64,000 nucleotides of DNA from Bacteroidales bacterium (GCA_030536615.1 JAUNPQ010000001.1:42612-106611), one strand, 5' to 3'. Shown: positions 1-9,532, counted from the stretch's first letter. Notes: generated by a model not told the origin, from the letters alone. Numbers and translations: made by a program.

Positions 1-652
1 TGAGCGTGTTGATGGTCATGACATATGGCATCAGGGCGGTTGCCGCCTCAACGCCTTTACGTGCGGCCTCTTGTCGCTCAGGGGTGTCTGTCAGGTAGAC
101 AAACTCTGTCCATCCGGCACGCTCAGGGGTGGTCTCCTTGTCAAGTAGACCGTTCACTTCCCTGAGTTGTGACTCCATGGCTTGGCGCATGTCTGAGAGG
201 GTGTCAGCGCTCCGGTCTATGCGGAATTGTTCAAGGGGGACATATATGCCGGGTGCAACTTCATATGAACCGTTTATGTGGAGTATGCGGCCGAACTTGT
301 GTGTGGTCATGAATCCGGTGCCGAACTGTCCTGCTTTCTCGGTGTCGTCTTTTTCCTCGGACGATACTTGTTTTATCAGCGAGCACAGGCTGTCATAGTC
401 AAAATGTTTGCCGTTGTGCGCAAAAAGCAGGGAGTCCGGACGCAGTTCAATGCGTATGTGCACCCCTTTGCGTGGCTCGGCACAGTCACGAGCGTTCTGG
501 ACAAGTTCCCAGATTGCACGGTGTGCGGTGTTGTCATCAAACTTGCCGAGTCCCTGCAGAATTTTCAGGCAATGCTGCCGGGTGTCAAGCCTCATGGCTT
601 TGTTGTGGTTCTCGTCGCTGATGGCCCGCTTGGTCTGTTCATCCAGAATCAT
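1..652 (-). CDS. ATP-binding protein with Bergerat-fold (HSP90/sacsin-like) N-terminal domain, cut by window edge
   Basis: I translated this frame by hand; it opens at ATG 652 and runs off the left edge (217 residues visible). Motifs of a GHKL ATPase are in order: an N-box (AIWELVQNARD, about residues 43-53), a G1-like FAHNGKHFDY segment, and a G2 box GQFGTGFMTTHKF near residue 110. This fits the HSP90/sacsin-type ATP-binding domain seen in large bacterial proteins of unknown role, some linked to defence or protein quality control. It starts 47 bp after the metK stop on the same strand with no terminator visible between them, so read-through from metK is possible. The C-terminal part that would define function lies outside the window. 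Confidence 0.8.
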   Translation of the reverse strand, partial: MILDEQTKRAISDENHNKAMRLDTRQHCLKILQGLGKFDDNTAHRAIWELVQNARDCAEPRKGVHIRIELRPDSLLFAHNGKHFDYDSLCSLIKQVSSEEKDDTEKAGQFGTGFMTTHKFGRILHINGSYEVAPGIYVPLEQFRIDRSADTLSDMRQAMESQLREVNGLLDKETTPERAGWTEFVYLTDTPERQEAARKGVEAATALMPYVMTINTL

Positions 653-699
653 GACGGTTGTATGTTTCGGTTGTGCCTGAATGTTATGCGTGCCGGTTG

Positions 700-1992
700 T
701 CAGAGGACGTCAGCGAATGTCTTGCGGAGTGCCTCGACGGCGTCTGTCTTCTCCCAGGGGAAAAGGTGTACGGTTTTCTGTACTTCATGGCCGTCAATGA
801 GGAATGTCTTGATGGCAGTGCGCGGTATGCGGCCCACGTGTCCGTAGGCGGCTGTCTCCTCATAGATGGGCGTGCGCAGGCTGAAACGCTGTTCAATGGC
901 ATAGGGGCGCAGGTCAAACTCGGGCATTGCGGCGATGCGCTGTGAGATAACGGTATCTGAGGCTTTGATGTGCGATGTCCCGTAGGTGTCTATATGCAGA
1001 CTCACCGGCTGTGCCTCGCCGATTGCGTAGGCCACCTGCACAAGGACGCGGTCAGCCAGACCGGCGGCAACGATGTTCTTGGCTATATGGCGTGCGGCAT
1101 AGGCGGCTGAGCGGTCAACCTTGCTGGGGTCTTTTCCGGAGAAGGCACCTCCGCCGTGGGCGCCGTGGCCGCCATAGGTGTCAACAATGATCTTGCGGCC
1201 GGTGAGTCCGGTGTCACCGTGGGGACCTCCTATGATGAATTTGCCGGTGGGATTGACCATCAGGATATATTCTTCGTCAAGAAGGTGGCGCAACTGGGCG
1301 GGCATCTTGGCGCGCACGCGCGGAATGAGGATCTGGCGCACATCGCGGCGGATGACTTCCTGCATGCGTTCCTCGGCTTCTTTTTCGCTTATGCCATCGG
1401 TGGGCCTGATGAATTCATCGTGCTGGGTGGAGACAACTATGGTGTGGACGCGCACGGGGTTGTGGTTTTCATCATACTCAACGGTGACCTGACTCTTTGA
1501 GTCGGGACGCAGATAGGTCATGTCCACGCCTTCGCGGCGTATCTCGGCAAGTTCACGCACCAGCGCATGGCTCAACGCAAGGGAGAGGGGGATCAGGAGC
1601 GGGGTCTCGTTGCATGCGTAACCGAACATCATGCCCTGGTCACCGGCGCCCTGAAGTTCACGGTCCTGACGCTCAACGCCCTGGTTGATGTCACCGCTCT
1701 GTTCATGTACGGCGCTGAAGATGCCGCAGCTGTGAGCGTCAAACTGCAGTTCGGAGCGGTTGTAGCCGATGCGGTCTATGACGCGCCGTGCCACGCCCTG
1801 AAGGTCTATGTATGCGTTGCTTTTCACTTCGCCGGCAATGACAACCTGACCGGTGGTGACAAGTGTCTCGCAGGCCACTTTGCTTTCGGGGTCACGGGCA
1901 AGAAATTCGTCAACTACGGCGTCGCTGATCTGGTCGGCAACTTTGTCGGGATGTCCTTCCGAGACGGACTCGGATGTAAACAGATAGTTCAT
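700..1992 (-). CDS. metK: S-adenosylmethionine synthetase
   Basis: Makes SAM from ATP and methionine in the cytoplasm. The N-terminal [15 protein letters not shown] stretch, the [11 protein letters not shown] loop and the glycine-rich [15 protein letters not shown] segment are family hallmarks. Length 430 residues is longer than the E. coli enzyme (384). I chose ATG 1992 because the family signature begins a few residues after it; the 22 extra in-frame residues upstream fall inside the structured leader, and the ATG is preceded by an A-rich, SD-free stretch. Expression is probably controlled by the SAM-II element in the leader of about 220 nt. Confidence 0.98.
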   Translation of the reverse strand: MNYLFTSESVSEGHPDKVADQISDAVVDEFLARDPESKVACETLVTTGQVVIAGEVKSNAYIDLQGVARRVIDRIGYNRSELQFDAHSCGIFSAVHEQSGDINQGVERQDRELQGAGDQGMMFGYACNETPLLIPLSLALSHALVRELAEIRREGVDMTYLRPDSKSQVTVEYDENHNPVRVHTIVVSTQHDEFIRPTDGISEKEAEERMQEVIRRDVRQILIPRVRAKMPAQLRHLLDEEYILMVNPTGKFIIGGPHGDTGLTGRKIIVDTYGGHGAHGGGAFSGKDPSKVDRSAAYAARHIAKNIVAAGLADRVLVQVAYAIGEAQPVSLHIDTYGTSHIKASDTVISQRIAAMPEFDLRPYAIEQRFSLRTPIYEETAAYGHVGRIPRTAIKTFLIDGHEVQKTVHLFPWEKTDAVEALRKTFADVL

Positions 1993-2049
1993 TTTATTGT
2001 TTAGTTTTTGGTTTTGCGATGTTTGTTGTTGTCGATGCATATACACACT

Positions 2050-2081
2050 CCGCGGCAACCTGTGGGATTTGGCTGCCGCGG
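2050..2081 (-). promoter_or_regulatory. metK leader hairpin, probable riboswitch expression platform
   Basis: Eleven-base-pair stem (2071-2081 with 2050-2060, one G-U pair) around a 10-nt loop at 2061-2070. The 5' arm and loop (2067-2076) are an exact 10-nt complement (GCAGCCAAAT) of the SAM-II aptamer loop at 2157-2166 (ATTTGGCTGC). The hairpin and the long-range pairing therefore cannot form together. No U-tract follows, so control may be translational or need a factor rather than intrinsic termination. Confidence 0.6.
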
Positions 2082-2107
2082 TGTATTATTGTGCGCGTTT
2101 TTTATGA

Positions 2108-2176
2108 TGCGTAGGTGCGGAATTGCAGTTTTAGCATTTTTTTGAGGTGGTTGCAAGCAGCCAAATTTGTCCACCC
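2108..2176 (-). ncRNA. SAM-II riboswitch (metA/alpha-type SAM aptamer) in the metK leader
   Basis: On the minus strand a P1 stem GGGTGG (2176-2171) pairs with CCACCT (2150-2145). The 20-nt loop between them holds ATTTGG and ends in the conserved TTGCAA immediately before the P1 3' arm. After P1 come an A-rich joining segment, AAAT (which can form the pseudoknot with ATTT in the loop) and the conserved GCTAAAA. Order and identity of TTGCAA, AAAT and GCTAAAA match the SAM-II class known from alphaproteobacteria and Bacteroidota. It lies between the promoter and metK, as expected for SAM feedback. Confidence 0.85.
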
Positions 2177-2217
2177 GGTGCCGGAGGTGTGCTCCGGTGT
2201 CACCGATTTTTCGTCTG

Positions 2218-2249
2218 CAAAGTTAGTGCATTTGTTTTAACTGTGCAAA
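2218..2249 (-). promoter_or_regulatory. metK promoter
   Basis: Minus-strand -33 TTTG (2249-2246), 20-bp spacer and -7 TAACTTTG (2225-2218): an exact Bacteroidota primary sigma factor promoter. Transcription should start near 2210, giving a leader of about 220 nt that contains the riboswitch. Confidence 0.85.
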
Positions 2250-2259
2250 TAAGAAATTG

Positions 2260-4767
2260 TCATAATCTGATTTTTGCCGTGTGCCATGAACCTGCCGCAA
2301 GGGCATGGATCACGTAGATGCCGTGCATGTCGGGAAAGGTCAGGGCTGCTGTGTTGTGCCCGCGGGCAATCAGTCGCCCATCAATGGAGTAGGCTTCGAG
2401 GCGGTCTGCGGTAAAGGGTATGGTCGCGGTGTTGCCGTCAAGGGTTACGTGCAGGGGTGTGTCTGCCGTGATGTCACCGGTGCTGATGTTGTCAACAGAG
2501 GCGCTGTAGGCGTTGTAGATGGTGTTGAGGGCTGTCAGTGTGTAGGTGTAGGTGCCTGTGCGAGGCGATGAGGGCACGATGCTGATGTCCTTGAGGGTCA
2601 TGGGGTAGGCATCGATAGCTGTTATGTCTGTCACTTCGCTGAGGGGTATGGTGGCGCGGTAAAGACCGTCGGCGCCGGTCTGTGGCTGGAGTGTGATGTT
2701 GACAACTCTTTTTATGTCTGATGGTATGATGCCCACGATGAGGGTCTTGATTGCGTGGCCTTTTGTGTCAATGGCAAGTTCAAGGGCGTCGGGACGTGAG
2801 TAGAGGCGCACATCTTTGTTTATCTGCAGGCGTGTGGCACGTGAACTGCTGATGGTGAAGTTTATGTCGGCTATGCCGTCGGCGGATGCTGCGGTGGCTG
2901 ATCCGTTTTTTATTCCTGTGCCTGCCACATTCCAGCCCTCGGCTTCAAATCCGTTTGTGAAAGCGGGCATTGACGCTGCCTTGGGGCATTCAACAGTGAC
3001 GTTCACGGTGACCGGGTCATCGGCTGCGCTGAGGGTGCCTGTGATTGTGGCTGTGCCGTCGGCATGTCCGCTGACGTTGCCTTCGCGGTCAATGTCGGCC
3101 ACGTGGCTGTTGTCTGTAGCCCAGCTATATGCCATAGGTGCCACCGGCATTGGTTTGCCCAGAACCATGGCCTGCATCTCCACCTGCCAGGGATGGATGT
3201 TGTCCATGAGTATGTCAGTGACGCGCGCCACTGCCGGGGTTGTGTTGTCTATGGTCACGGGGATGGTTGCTGTCATGTCTCCTTTTGTTACGGTGAGGGC
3301 ATGGGTGCCACTGCCTGATGCGGTGAGTGTGTGACCGTCGGCGGAGATGACGCCAAGAGCCTCAGGGGCGGAGAGAGTGAAGCCGTCAATGTCAGTGTCC
3401 ACAAGCTGGCCGTACTGATTGTATCCGTAGATGACGGGGGTATATTGTCCATTGAGGGGCAGCACTATTGCGGGCATATCGAAACGTAGTGATGCCACTG
3501 TCTTGTCAGCAGGTGCGTCAAGCACTATATAGAGGCCGTTGCCCACGGCGCGTTCCGAGCCGTCGCGCAGGTGATTGGTTATGCCGTGGCTGTGTGTCCA
3601 TATTGCGGTTGAGCCTCCGCCGTCAAGGTCAAGGGCATCCCAGCATCCCAATGCGCGCATCAGGTCGGCACCTTCATAGTATGAAATGCCTGAGGAGGTG
3701 GGGATGCTGCCGTCAACGGCGCACATCACCATGTGGCTGCGGTCTTTTGAGTAGCCGGTCAATGAGCGTGAATAGAGTGCGGAGGGTGTGTTTATCCATC
3801 GTAGTGCCGTGGTTGTCACTTCGTTTTCCTTGAGAATGCGCACGTCTCCGCCTACAACCTCGCTGATGTCAGGCTTTATTGCTCCGAAAGCGGGAAGGGA
3901 GCATTCCACTTCAAAACAGATCTCGTCACCGGGCGCCAGAGCGGAAAGGGCGTCGTGGCCACCACCGCTGAATGACGGTCCCATTGAGATGACCAGTCCG
4001 TTTTTTGGGATGGCACTGTTGCCGCCGTTGCGCCATGCTTTGTCAACAATAAATTTCACGGGACGGTTGACGGCCCATGTCTCTCCGTCGGCCAGTCGCA
4101 GCACAAGCTCTTTGCCGTTTGCGGAGGTCTCTGTATAGCCGCCGGCATAAGAGTTGTAGACGGTCAGGCTGCCGTCACCGCGGGGAAAGTTGATCGCTTC
4201 AGCCTCTGCCACTGCTGTCTTGCCGTCGGAGGCCAGAATTCTGTACCGGAGGTCTGTGGCGTCTATGTACATATAGCCGCTGCGGTCCACAATCAGCGCG
4301 TTCTCGCGGCTGACTTTGTCTATGATGTCAGGGGCGGCGATCATTCCGTCAGTGACGCAACTCATATTGGGATATCCGAGTATGGCGTTGCCCAGAGGAT
4401 GGTTTGCCGTGAATCCGGAGGTTATGAAGAAGTCTCCGTTTATGCCGGCAAGATACTGTCGTGTGGCGGTGGTTTTTCTTTTGGCCATGTCAGTCATGCG
4501 CTCGGCTGTGTGGCATGAGTCGTGACCGATCTCCACTTTTGCGCGCAGAAGCGGGGATGCTGTCCTGTCCATATCCACTACATAGGCATGGAAGCGGCGC
4601 GAACCTGCCGCGAATGACAGGTGTGTATGTGTCACTCCCGGGCCTATATAATAATGTGCCAGTGTGTCAACTGTGAAAACCGTGCCTTGTAGGTTGGCGG
4701 TGCCGGTGGCTCCGGCGCCCGTTGTGAGGACGCCGGCAGCCGCGGCTATAAGGAGAAATTTTTTCAT
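2260..4767 (-). CDS. Secreted phosphodiester glycosidase (NAGPA/DUF2233 domain) with Ig-like domain
   Basis: 835 residues. An N-terminal signal peptide (MKKFLLIAAAAGVLTTGAGA) is followed by a phosphodiester glycosidase domain of about 400 residues with the family motifs INGDFFI and LDGGGSTAIW. Next is a bacterial Ig-like (Big_2) segment around residues 520-590 (AMVLGKPMPVAPMAYSW to GHADGTATITG), and a C-terminal beta tail (YSIDGRLIARG to the end) resembling type IX secretion sorting domains. The family hydrolyses sugar phosphodiesters, as in human N-acetylglucosamine-1-phosphodiester alpha-N-acetylglucosaminidase. A paralogue lies at 11369-13711. It sits 85 bp downstream of yidC. Export is clear; the substrate is unknown. 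Confidence 0.85.
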   Translation of the reverse strand: MKKFLLIAAAAGVLTTGAGATGTANLQGTVFTVDTLAHYYIGPGVTHTHLSFAAGSRRFHAYVVDMDRTASPLLRAKVEIGHDSCHTAERMTDMAKRKTTATRQYLAGINGDFFITSGFTANHPLGNAILGYPNMSCVTDGMIAAPDIIDKVSRENALIVDRSGYMYIDATDLRYRILASDGKTAVAEAEAINFPRGDGSLTVYNSYAGGYTETSANGKELVLRLADGETWAVNRPVKFIVDKAWRNGGNSAIPKNGLVISMGPSFSGGGHDALSALAPGDEICFEVECSLPAFGAIKPDISEVVGGDVRILKENEVTTTALRWINTPSALYSRSLTGYSKDRSHMVMCAVDGSIPTSSGISYYEGADLMRALGCWDALDLDGGGSTAIWTHSHGITNHLRDGSERAVGNGLYIVLDAPADKTVASLRFDMPAIVLPLNGQYTPVIYGYNQYGQLVDTDIDGFTLSAPEALGVISADGHTLTASGSGTHALTVTKGDMTATIPVTIDNTTPAVARVTDILMDNIHPWQVEMQAMVLGKPMPVAPMAYSWATDNSHVADIDREGNVSGHADGTATITGTLSAADDPVTVNVTVECPKAASMPAFTNGFEAEGWNVAGTGIKNGSATAASADGIADINFTISSSRATRLQINKDVRLYSRPDALELAIDTKGHAIKTLIVGIIPSDIKRVVNITLQPQTGADGLYRATIPLSEVTDITAIDAYPMTLKDISIVPSSPRTGTYTYTLTALNTIYNAYSASVDNISTGDITADTPLHVTLDGNTATIPFTADRLEAYSIDGRLIARGHNTAALTFPDMHGIYVIHALAAGSWHTAKIRL

Positions 4768-4852
4768 GGTCTGGAATTTTTATAGTTTTTGTTCAGGTGT
4801 TTCCGCGTTGCCGGGCGGTGTTGACGTCATTGGCGAATGTGCCCGGAAGGTG

Positions 4853-6955
4853 TCAGCGGCGACGTTTTGCGTTCTGACGTGCTTGCTCGCGCATGAGTGC
4901 TTCCTGTTTTTTCTGGGCTGCCTCGAGACGTGCCATGAATCCTGATTTCTTGCGGGTTTTCTTGGCGTTCTCAAGCATCTGCGCACGCACTTTCTTCTCA
5001 TTTATGAAGTAGCGGAAGGCATATGTCTGGATGATTGTTATGAGCAGCGATGTGAAGTAGTAGTATGACAGGCCGGCCGCGTAGTCGTTGAAGAAGAACA
5101 GGAACATCACGGGCATCAGATACATCATCCATTTCATTGCAGGCATAGTGGAACTTGTGGGCTGGTTCTGCATGTTGATGCGGGTGTATATGATGTTGAC
5201 GGCTGTCATGAGCAGACAGAACAGGCTGAGTTTGTTGCCCAGGAAGGGGATTGAGAAGGGCAGCGTGAAGATGTAGTCAGGAGCGGAGAGGTCATGCACC
5301 CAGAGGAATGATTGTCCGCGCAGTTCTATGGCCGAGGGGAAGAATGAGAACATGGCTATGAGCACGGGCATCTGCAGCAGCATGGGCAGGCATCCCGAGA
5401 AGGGCGATGCTCCGGCTTTTGAATAGAGTTTCATTGTTTCCTGCTGGCGTTTTATGGCGTTTTCCTTGCCGGGGAGTTTCTCGTTGATTTCCTTGATTTC
5501 CGGGGCAAGCACGCGCATTTTTGCCTGTGACATGTAGCTCTTGTAGGTGAGCGGGAAGAGGATTATCTTTATGAACAGTGTCAGCAGGAGGATGATTATG
5601 CCGTAGTTGCTGATGAATCCGCTCAGGAATGTGAACACGGGGATGACGATGAACCGGTTTATCCAGCCGAATATGCCCCATCCCACCTGTACAAGTTTGT
5701 TTAGCTGAAGGTCTTTGTCGTTGTCGGGGGCATAGGCGGTGAGGGTATCGTCAAGGTCAGACAGCAGAGGGTAGTCATTGGGGCCCAGATAGAATACGAA
5801 CTGTGCCGCATCGGCTTTGTTGCGGTCATATCTGAACTGGGCTTCAAGGCTCATGTCCTTGAGGGTGTTGCCTTCTTTAATGAACACGCTGTTCATGTCG
5901 GCGCTGGTGAATGCGTCCTTGCTGATGATGGCTGAGCTGAAGAACTGGTTCTTGAACGCCACCCAGCGGATGAGGCCGTTGTTGACTTTCTGGTTGTCAT
6001 CGCTGTAGTTGTCAAGGTCCTCGGGGTTCTCGTTGTCCATCTTGTAATATATGCCTGAGAAACGTTCCTCAAAGGTGCGGCCCACTTCGTTGCGCTGCAG
6101 TTTCTGCACCCACCGCATTGTGACGGTGTTCTTCATGCCGGGAATGATTTTCTCCACGTTGTTCTGCACAAGGTCCATTTTCACCAGATAGTGCTCCTGA
6201 TCAATTGTGTAGCGCACGCCCATCATGGCGCCGTCACCGCCGTCAAGTGTCATCATCACGGTTGAGTCTCCCACCTGTTCCATCTTGAAGTTGAGTGGTG
6301 CGGTGGCCACGCGCTGTGACGCTGTCTGGAATTCAAAGTTGTATTGGGCTGTCTGACCGTCGAAGAGGCAGATTGGCTCAGGTTTCTCTGTCAGTTCTGT
6401 CTTGTATCCGTTCAGGACAACTTTTTCAATCACACCTCCGCGTGAGTTGAATGTCACGCTCATGTTGCCGCGGTTCAGGGTCAGAGTCTTGTCTTCACCG
6501 CCAAGATATTTGGAGAGTGTGCCGTAGCGGCTGTAGTTGTCAATGCCGCTGTTGATGATTTTGATGGCTGCATCGCGGGCATAGGCGTTCATGATGCTGT
6601 CGTTGCGCATCAGGGCGTCCATTTCCACGGTGCCGTCGGGGAGTGTCACCCGGCCGCCGTATACGCGTGTACCGGCGCTGTCGCTCACACTGATTGTGGC
6701 ATCGGGGATATGGAGGGTGTGGCATGCAACGCCGGTGGCTGTGGTGTCGGCTGTGCCGTATACACGCACGGCTGTGGCAACACGTTCATTGAAGGTGCTG
6801 TCCGCCCACAGGGGTTTTGCGTTGTTTTCCTGGGCCTGTGCGGTCTGTTGCTGCACGGGGGCGTTATTCTTTTCTTCATCGGGGCGGTTGCAGTACATGA
6901 ATCCCATGAGGAGAGCGCCTATAAGCAGCAGGCCGGTGATAGTGTTCTTGTCCAT
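4853..6955 (-). CDS. yidC: Membrane protein insertase YidC
   Basis: Inserts and folds inner-membrane proteins with or without SecYEG. 700 residues, long for the family but usual in Bacteroidota. An N-terminal membrane anchor (TGLLLIGALLMGFMYC) precedes a large periplasmic beta domain (about residues 60-390). The conserved C-terminal insertase core follows with helices IIILLLTLFIKIILFPLTY, MLLQMPVLIAMFSFFPSA and later segments, and ends in a basic Lys/Arg-rich tail suited to ribosome contact. It begins 48 bp after the pyrG stop, so the two are probably co-transcribed. Confidence 0.98.
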   Translation of the reverse strand: MDKNTITGLLLIGALLMGFMYCNRPDEEKNNAPVQQQTAQAQENNAKPLWADSTFNERVATAVRVYGTADTTATGVACHTLHIPDATISVSDSAGTRVYGGRVTLPDGTVEMDALMRNDSIMNAYARDAAIKIINSGIDNYSRYGTLSKYLGGEDKTLTLNRGNMSVTFNSRGGVIEKVVLNGYKTELTEKPEPICLFDGQTAQYNFEFQTASQRVATAPLNFKMEQVGDSTVMMTLDGGDGAMMGVRYTIDQEHYLVKMDLVQNNVEKIIPGMKNTVTMRWVQKLQRNEVGRTFEERFSGIYYKMDNENPEDLDNYSDDNQKVNNGLIRWVAFKNQFFSSAIISKDAFTSADMNSVFIKEGNTLKDMSLEAQFRYDRNKADAAQFVFYLGPNDYPLLSDLDDTLTAYAPDNDKDLQLNKLVQVGWGIFGWINRFIVIPVFTFLSGFISNYGIIILLLTLFIKIILFPLTYKSYMSQAKMRVLAPEIKEINEKLPGKENAIKRQQETMKLYSKAGASPFSGCLPMLLQMPVLIAMFSFFPSAIELRGQSFLWVHDLSAPDYIFTLPFSIPFLGNKLSLFCLLMTAVNIIYTRINMQNQPTSSTMPAMKWMMYLMPVMFLFFFNDYAAGLSYYYFTSLLITIIQTYAFRYFINEKKVRAQMLENAKKTRKKSGFMARLEAAQKKQEALMREQARQNAKRRR

Positions 6956-7003
6956 TTGGAGTATGTGGTGTCGGTTGGTTAGTCTTGTATGTCTGTTGTT
7001 TTA

Positions 7004-8641
7004 TCAGTTTTTATCAGCGGGGGTTGGGGCAACGCTGTCTTTATATTCAATCGCTGCTTTTATGAATGACAGGAACAGCGGATGCGGATGGAGCACTGTC
7101 GAGGAGTATTCCGGGTGGTACTGTGTGCCTATGTACCAGCGTTTGCCGGGCACTTCAACCACTTCCACAAGGTGTGTCACCGGGTTCTCGCCCACGCAGA
7201 GCATGCCGGCTTCCTCAAAGCGGCTGCGGTATGAGTCGTTGAACTCGAAGCGGTGGCGGTGGCGTTCGCTGACGGTTGTTTTGCCGTAGGCAGCCGCGGC
7301 TTTCGAGTCTTTACGCAGCACGCAGTCATAGGCGCCCAGACGCATTGTGCCTCCTTTTTCGGTGATGGTTTTCTGCTCTTCCATAAGGTCAATGACGTTG
7401 TGGGCGGTGCGGGTGTCTATCTCGGTGGTGTTGGCATCGGCCAGACCCAGAACGTTGCGTGCGTATTCAATGACCATGCACTGCATGCCCAGACATATGC
7501 CGAAGGTGGGTATGTCATGCTCGCGGCACCATTTCAGCGCGGCGAACTTGCCGTCAACGCCGCGGTGTCCGAATCCGGGAGCAACAATCACTCCATCAAG
7601 CCCTTTCAGTTTCTCCTCAACGTTGCTGTCATCAAGTTTCTCGGAGTGCACATACACCAGCTTGAGGCGCCGGTCATTGTATATTGCGGCCTGGAAAAGG
7701 GCTTCGTTGATGCTCTTATAGGCATCCTGAAGTTCCACGTACTTGCCCACAAGACCTATTGTGACCGTTTCGTGCACATTGTGCATGCGCTCCAGGAAAT
7801 TCATCCAGGGCGCCATATGTGGTTGTCCCCAGGGCTTGGGAACGTTCATTTTGCGCAGCACAATCTCGTCCATGTGCTGCTCATGCATGGCCACGGGCAC
7901 TGAGTATATGGATGGCACGTCTATTGACTGTATGACGGCATCGGGTGCCACGTTGCAGAACAGCGCTATCTTGCGGCGCATTTCCGGCGAGATGTGTTTC
8001 TCTGTGCGCAGCACAAGCAGGTCAGGCTGTATGCCCATCTCCTGGAGTTGTTTCACGGAGTGCTGTGTGGGTTTGGTCTTGAGCTCTTTGGCAGCGGCGA
8101 TATAGGGCACGTAGGTCAGGTGCACGCACATGGCCGATGATCCCAGTTCCCACCGCAGCTGGCGCACGCTCTCAAGGTAGGGCAGGCTTTCAATGTCACC
8201 CACGGTACCGCCGATCTCGGTTATGACAAAGTCAAAGCGGCCTGTGAGGCCCAGGGCTTTCACGTGGCGCTTTATCTCATCCGTTATGTGTGGAATGATC
8301 TGGACTGTCTTTCCGAGGTAGGCTCCGGCGCGTTCTTTCTTGATGACGCTCTGGTAGATGCGTCCGGTTGTGACGTTGTTGGCACGTGTTGTCTGGATGT
8401 CTGTGAAGCGCTCGTAGTGGCCCAGGTCAAGGTCTGCCTCATGGCCGTCAACGGTCACATAGCATTCGCCGTGCTCATAGGGATTGAGCGTGCCTGGGTC
8501 AATGTTGATGTAGGGGTCGAATTTCTGTATGGTAACGTTGTAGCCTCTGGCTTTGAGCAGACATGCCAGCGATGACGAGATTATCCCTTTTCCAAGAGAT
8601 GAGACCACACCGCCGGTGACAAAGATGTATTTTGTGTCCAC
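7004..8641 (-). CDS. pyrG: CTP synthase
   Basis: Converts UTP, ATP and glutamine to CTP. 545 residues with the amidoligase P-loop region KYIFVTGGVVSSLGKGI at the N-terminus, the IEIGGTVGDIES-like segment (TEIGGTVGDIESLPYLES) and the class I glutamine amidotransferase domain with nucleophile Cys in GICLGMQCMVIEYARN. The start codon is GTG at 8641: the family begins exactly there and no in-frame ATG lies just upstream. A -7 element TATCTTTG is at 8741-8734. First gene of a likely pyrG-yidC transcription unit. Confidence 0.98.
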   Translation of the reverse strand: MDTKYIFVTGGVVSSLGKGIISSSLACLLKARGYNVTIQKFDPYINIDPGTLNPYEHGECYVTVDGHEADLDLGHYERFTDIQTTRANNVTTGRIYQSVIKKERAGAYLGKTVQIIPHITDEIKRHVKALGLTGRFDFVITEIGGTVGDIESLPYLESVRQLRWELGSSAMCVHLTYVPYIAAAKELKTKPTQHSVKQLQEMGIQPDLLVLRTEKHISPEMRRKIALFCNVAPDAVIQSIDVPSIYSVPVAMHEQHMDEIVLRKMNVPKPWGQPHMAPWMNFLERMHNVHETVTIGLVGKYVELQDAYKSINEALFQAAIYNDRRLKLVYVHSEKLDDSNVEEKLKGLDGVIVAPGFGHRGVDGKFAALKWCREHDIPTFGICLGMQCMVIEYARNVLGLADANTTEIDTRTAHNVIDLMEEQKTITEKGGTMRLGAYDCVLRKDSKAAAAYGKTTVSERHRHRFEFNDSYRSRFEEAGMLCVGENPVTHLVEVVEVPGKRWYIGTQYHPEYSSTVLHPHPLFLSFIKAAIEYKDSVAPTPADKN

Positions 8642-8733
8642 GTGGATGAGAAATGTTTGGTTTACAAATAATTATGTTGAACAGTCCCTCCGCAGGCACG
8701 CTGATGCCGACGCCGGGACACGGATTCATTCCA

Positions 8734-8741
8734 CAAAGATA
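8734..8741 (-). promoter_or_regulatory. Probable pyrG promoter -7 element
   Basis: Minus-strand TATCTTTG fits TAnnTTTG; no good -33 TTTG was seen at the right distance. Start would be near 8728, giving a leader of about 85 nt. Confidence 0.55.
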
Positions 8742-8806
8742 TGAATTTTCTGTGACACAGCATCCGAATGCCCGAAAAACGTGTTGGCCGCTCATGCGTC
8801 AGATTT

Positions 8807-9532
8807 TCAGACGGAGGCCAGCAACTGCGGCAGCGCTGTGACTGACGGTATGAGTGCAGGATCAGTTGCGGCATCCTCATCGGGAGTCCATCCTTTTCCC
8901 TTTATCCATGCTGTGGCGCATCCTATGGACCGTGCCGGCATGATGTCTTTGCGCAGCGAGTCACCCACCACAAGGACCTCATCAGGTTCAAGACCCAGCG
9001 CCACCGTTCCCAGCCGGAAGATGCGTGCGTCGGGTTTGCGGACTCCCACAACCGCGCTTTCTATGATGCCGCGGAAGTATTGTCGTATGCCGAATGTGCG
9101 CACAACTTCGTCAACGTTGCCGTAGAAGTTGCTGACAAGGACAAGTGGGAAGCGCCCGGCGAGATCAGCCAGTGCAGGTTTCACTTCGTCAATGCAGGCG
9201 CGGGCATAGTCGTTGCAGTAGGCCGCGGCGGTCACAGCCGCCGGTTCTATGTCTTTATGCTCTATGAGTTCCAGACGTTCAAGTTCCTGTAGTTCCAGAC
9301 GTATTTTCTTGAGCATCAGCGCATGGAAATCGTCGCACGGCAGTATGTGGCGTACGCGCGCCAGTTCACGCTCGGCATAGACGTAGCAGTGGCGGAATGT
9401 GGGTGTGGCTATGTCCAGACCGGCCCTGCGCCATCCTTGTTCAATTATGTGGCTCCAGTGGTCGCCGCGTGTGTCAAGGGTGCCGCCGTAGTCAAAGATT
9501 ATGCCGCGTATGGGCTTTTCAGAATTCGTCAT
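8807..9532 (-). CDS. HAD-superfamily phosphatase
   Basis: 241 residues. HAD motif I appears as IIFDYGGTLDTRGDH: the first Asp is the expected nucleophile, but the second position is YGG rather than the usual xD, so the usual general acid is displaced or absent. Motif II is LVLVSNFYGN, and motifs III/IV are KPDARIF and VLVVGDSLRKDI. I chose ATG 9532, which overlaps the 3' end of the CDP-alcohol phosphotransferase gene by 14 bp. It is the last gene of the four-gene operon, where a phosphatase could dephosphorylate the phosphotransferase product. The function is inferred from context. Confidence 0.8.
   Translation of the reverse strand: MTNSEKPIRGIIFDYGGTLDTRGDHWSHIIEQGWRRAGLDIATPTFRHCYVYAERELARVRHILPCDDFHALMLKKIRLELQELERLELIEHKDIEPAAVTAAAYCNDYARACIDEVKPALADLAGRFPLVLVSNFYGNVDEVVRTFGIRQYFRGIIESAVVGVRKPDARIFRLGTVALGLEPDEVLVVGDSLRKDIMPARSIGCATAWIKGKGWTPDEDAATDPALIPSVTALPQLLASV

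Noticed and set aside
1993-2058. 22-residue N-terminal extension of MetK
   Set aside because: It lies in the riboswitch leader and its first codon sits in the leader hairpin; the conserved N-terminus starts at 1992.
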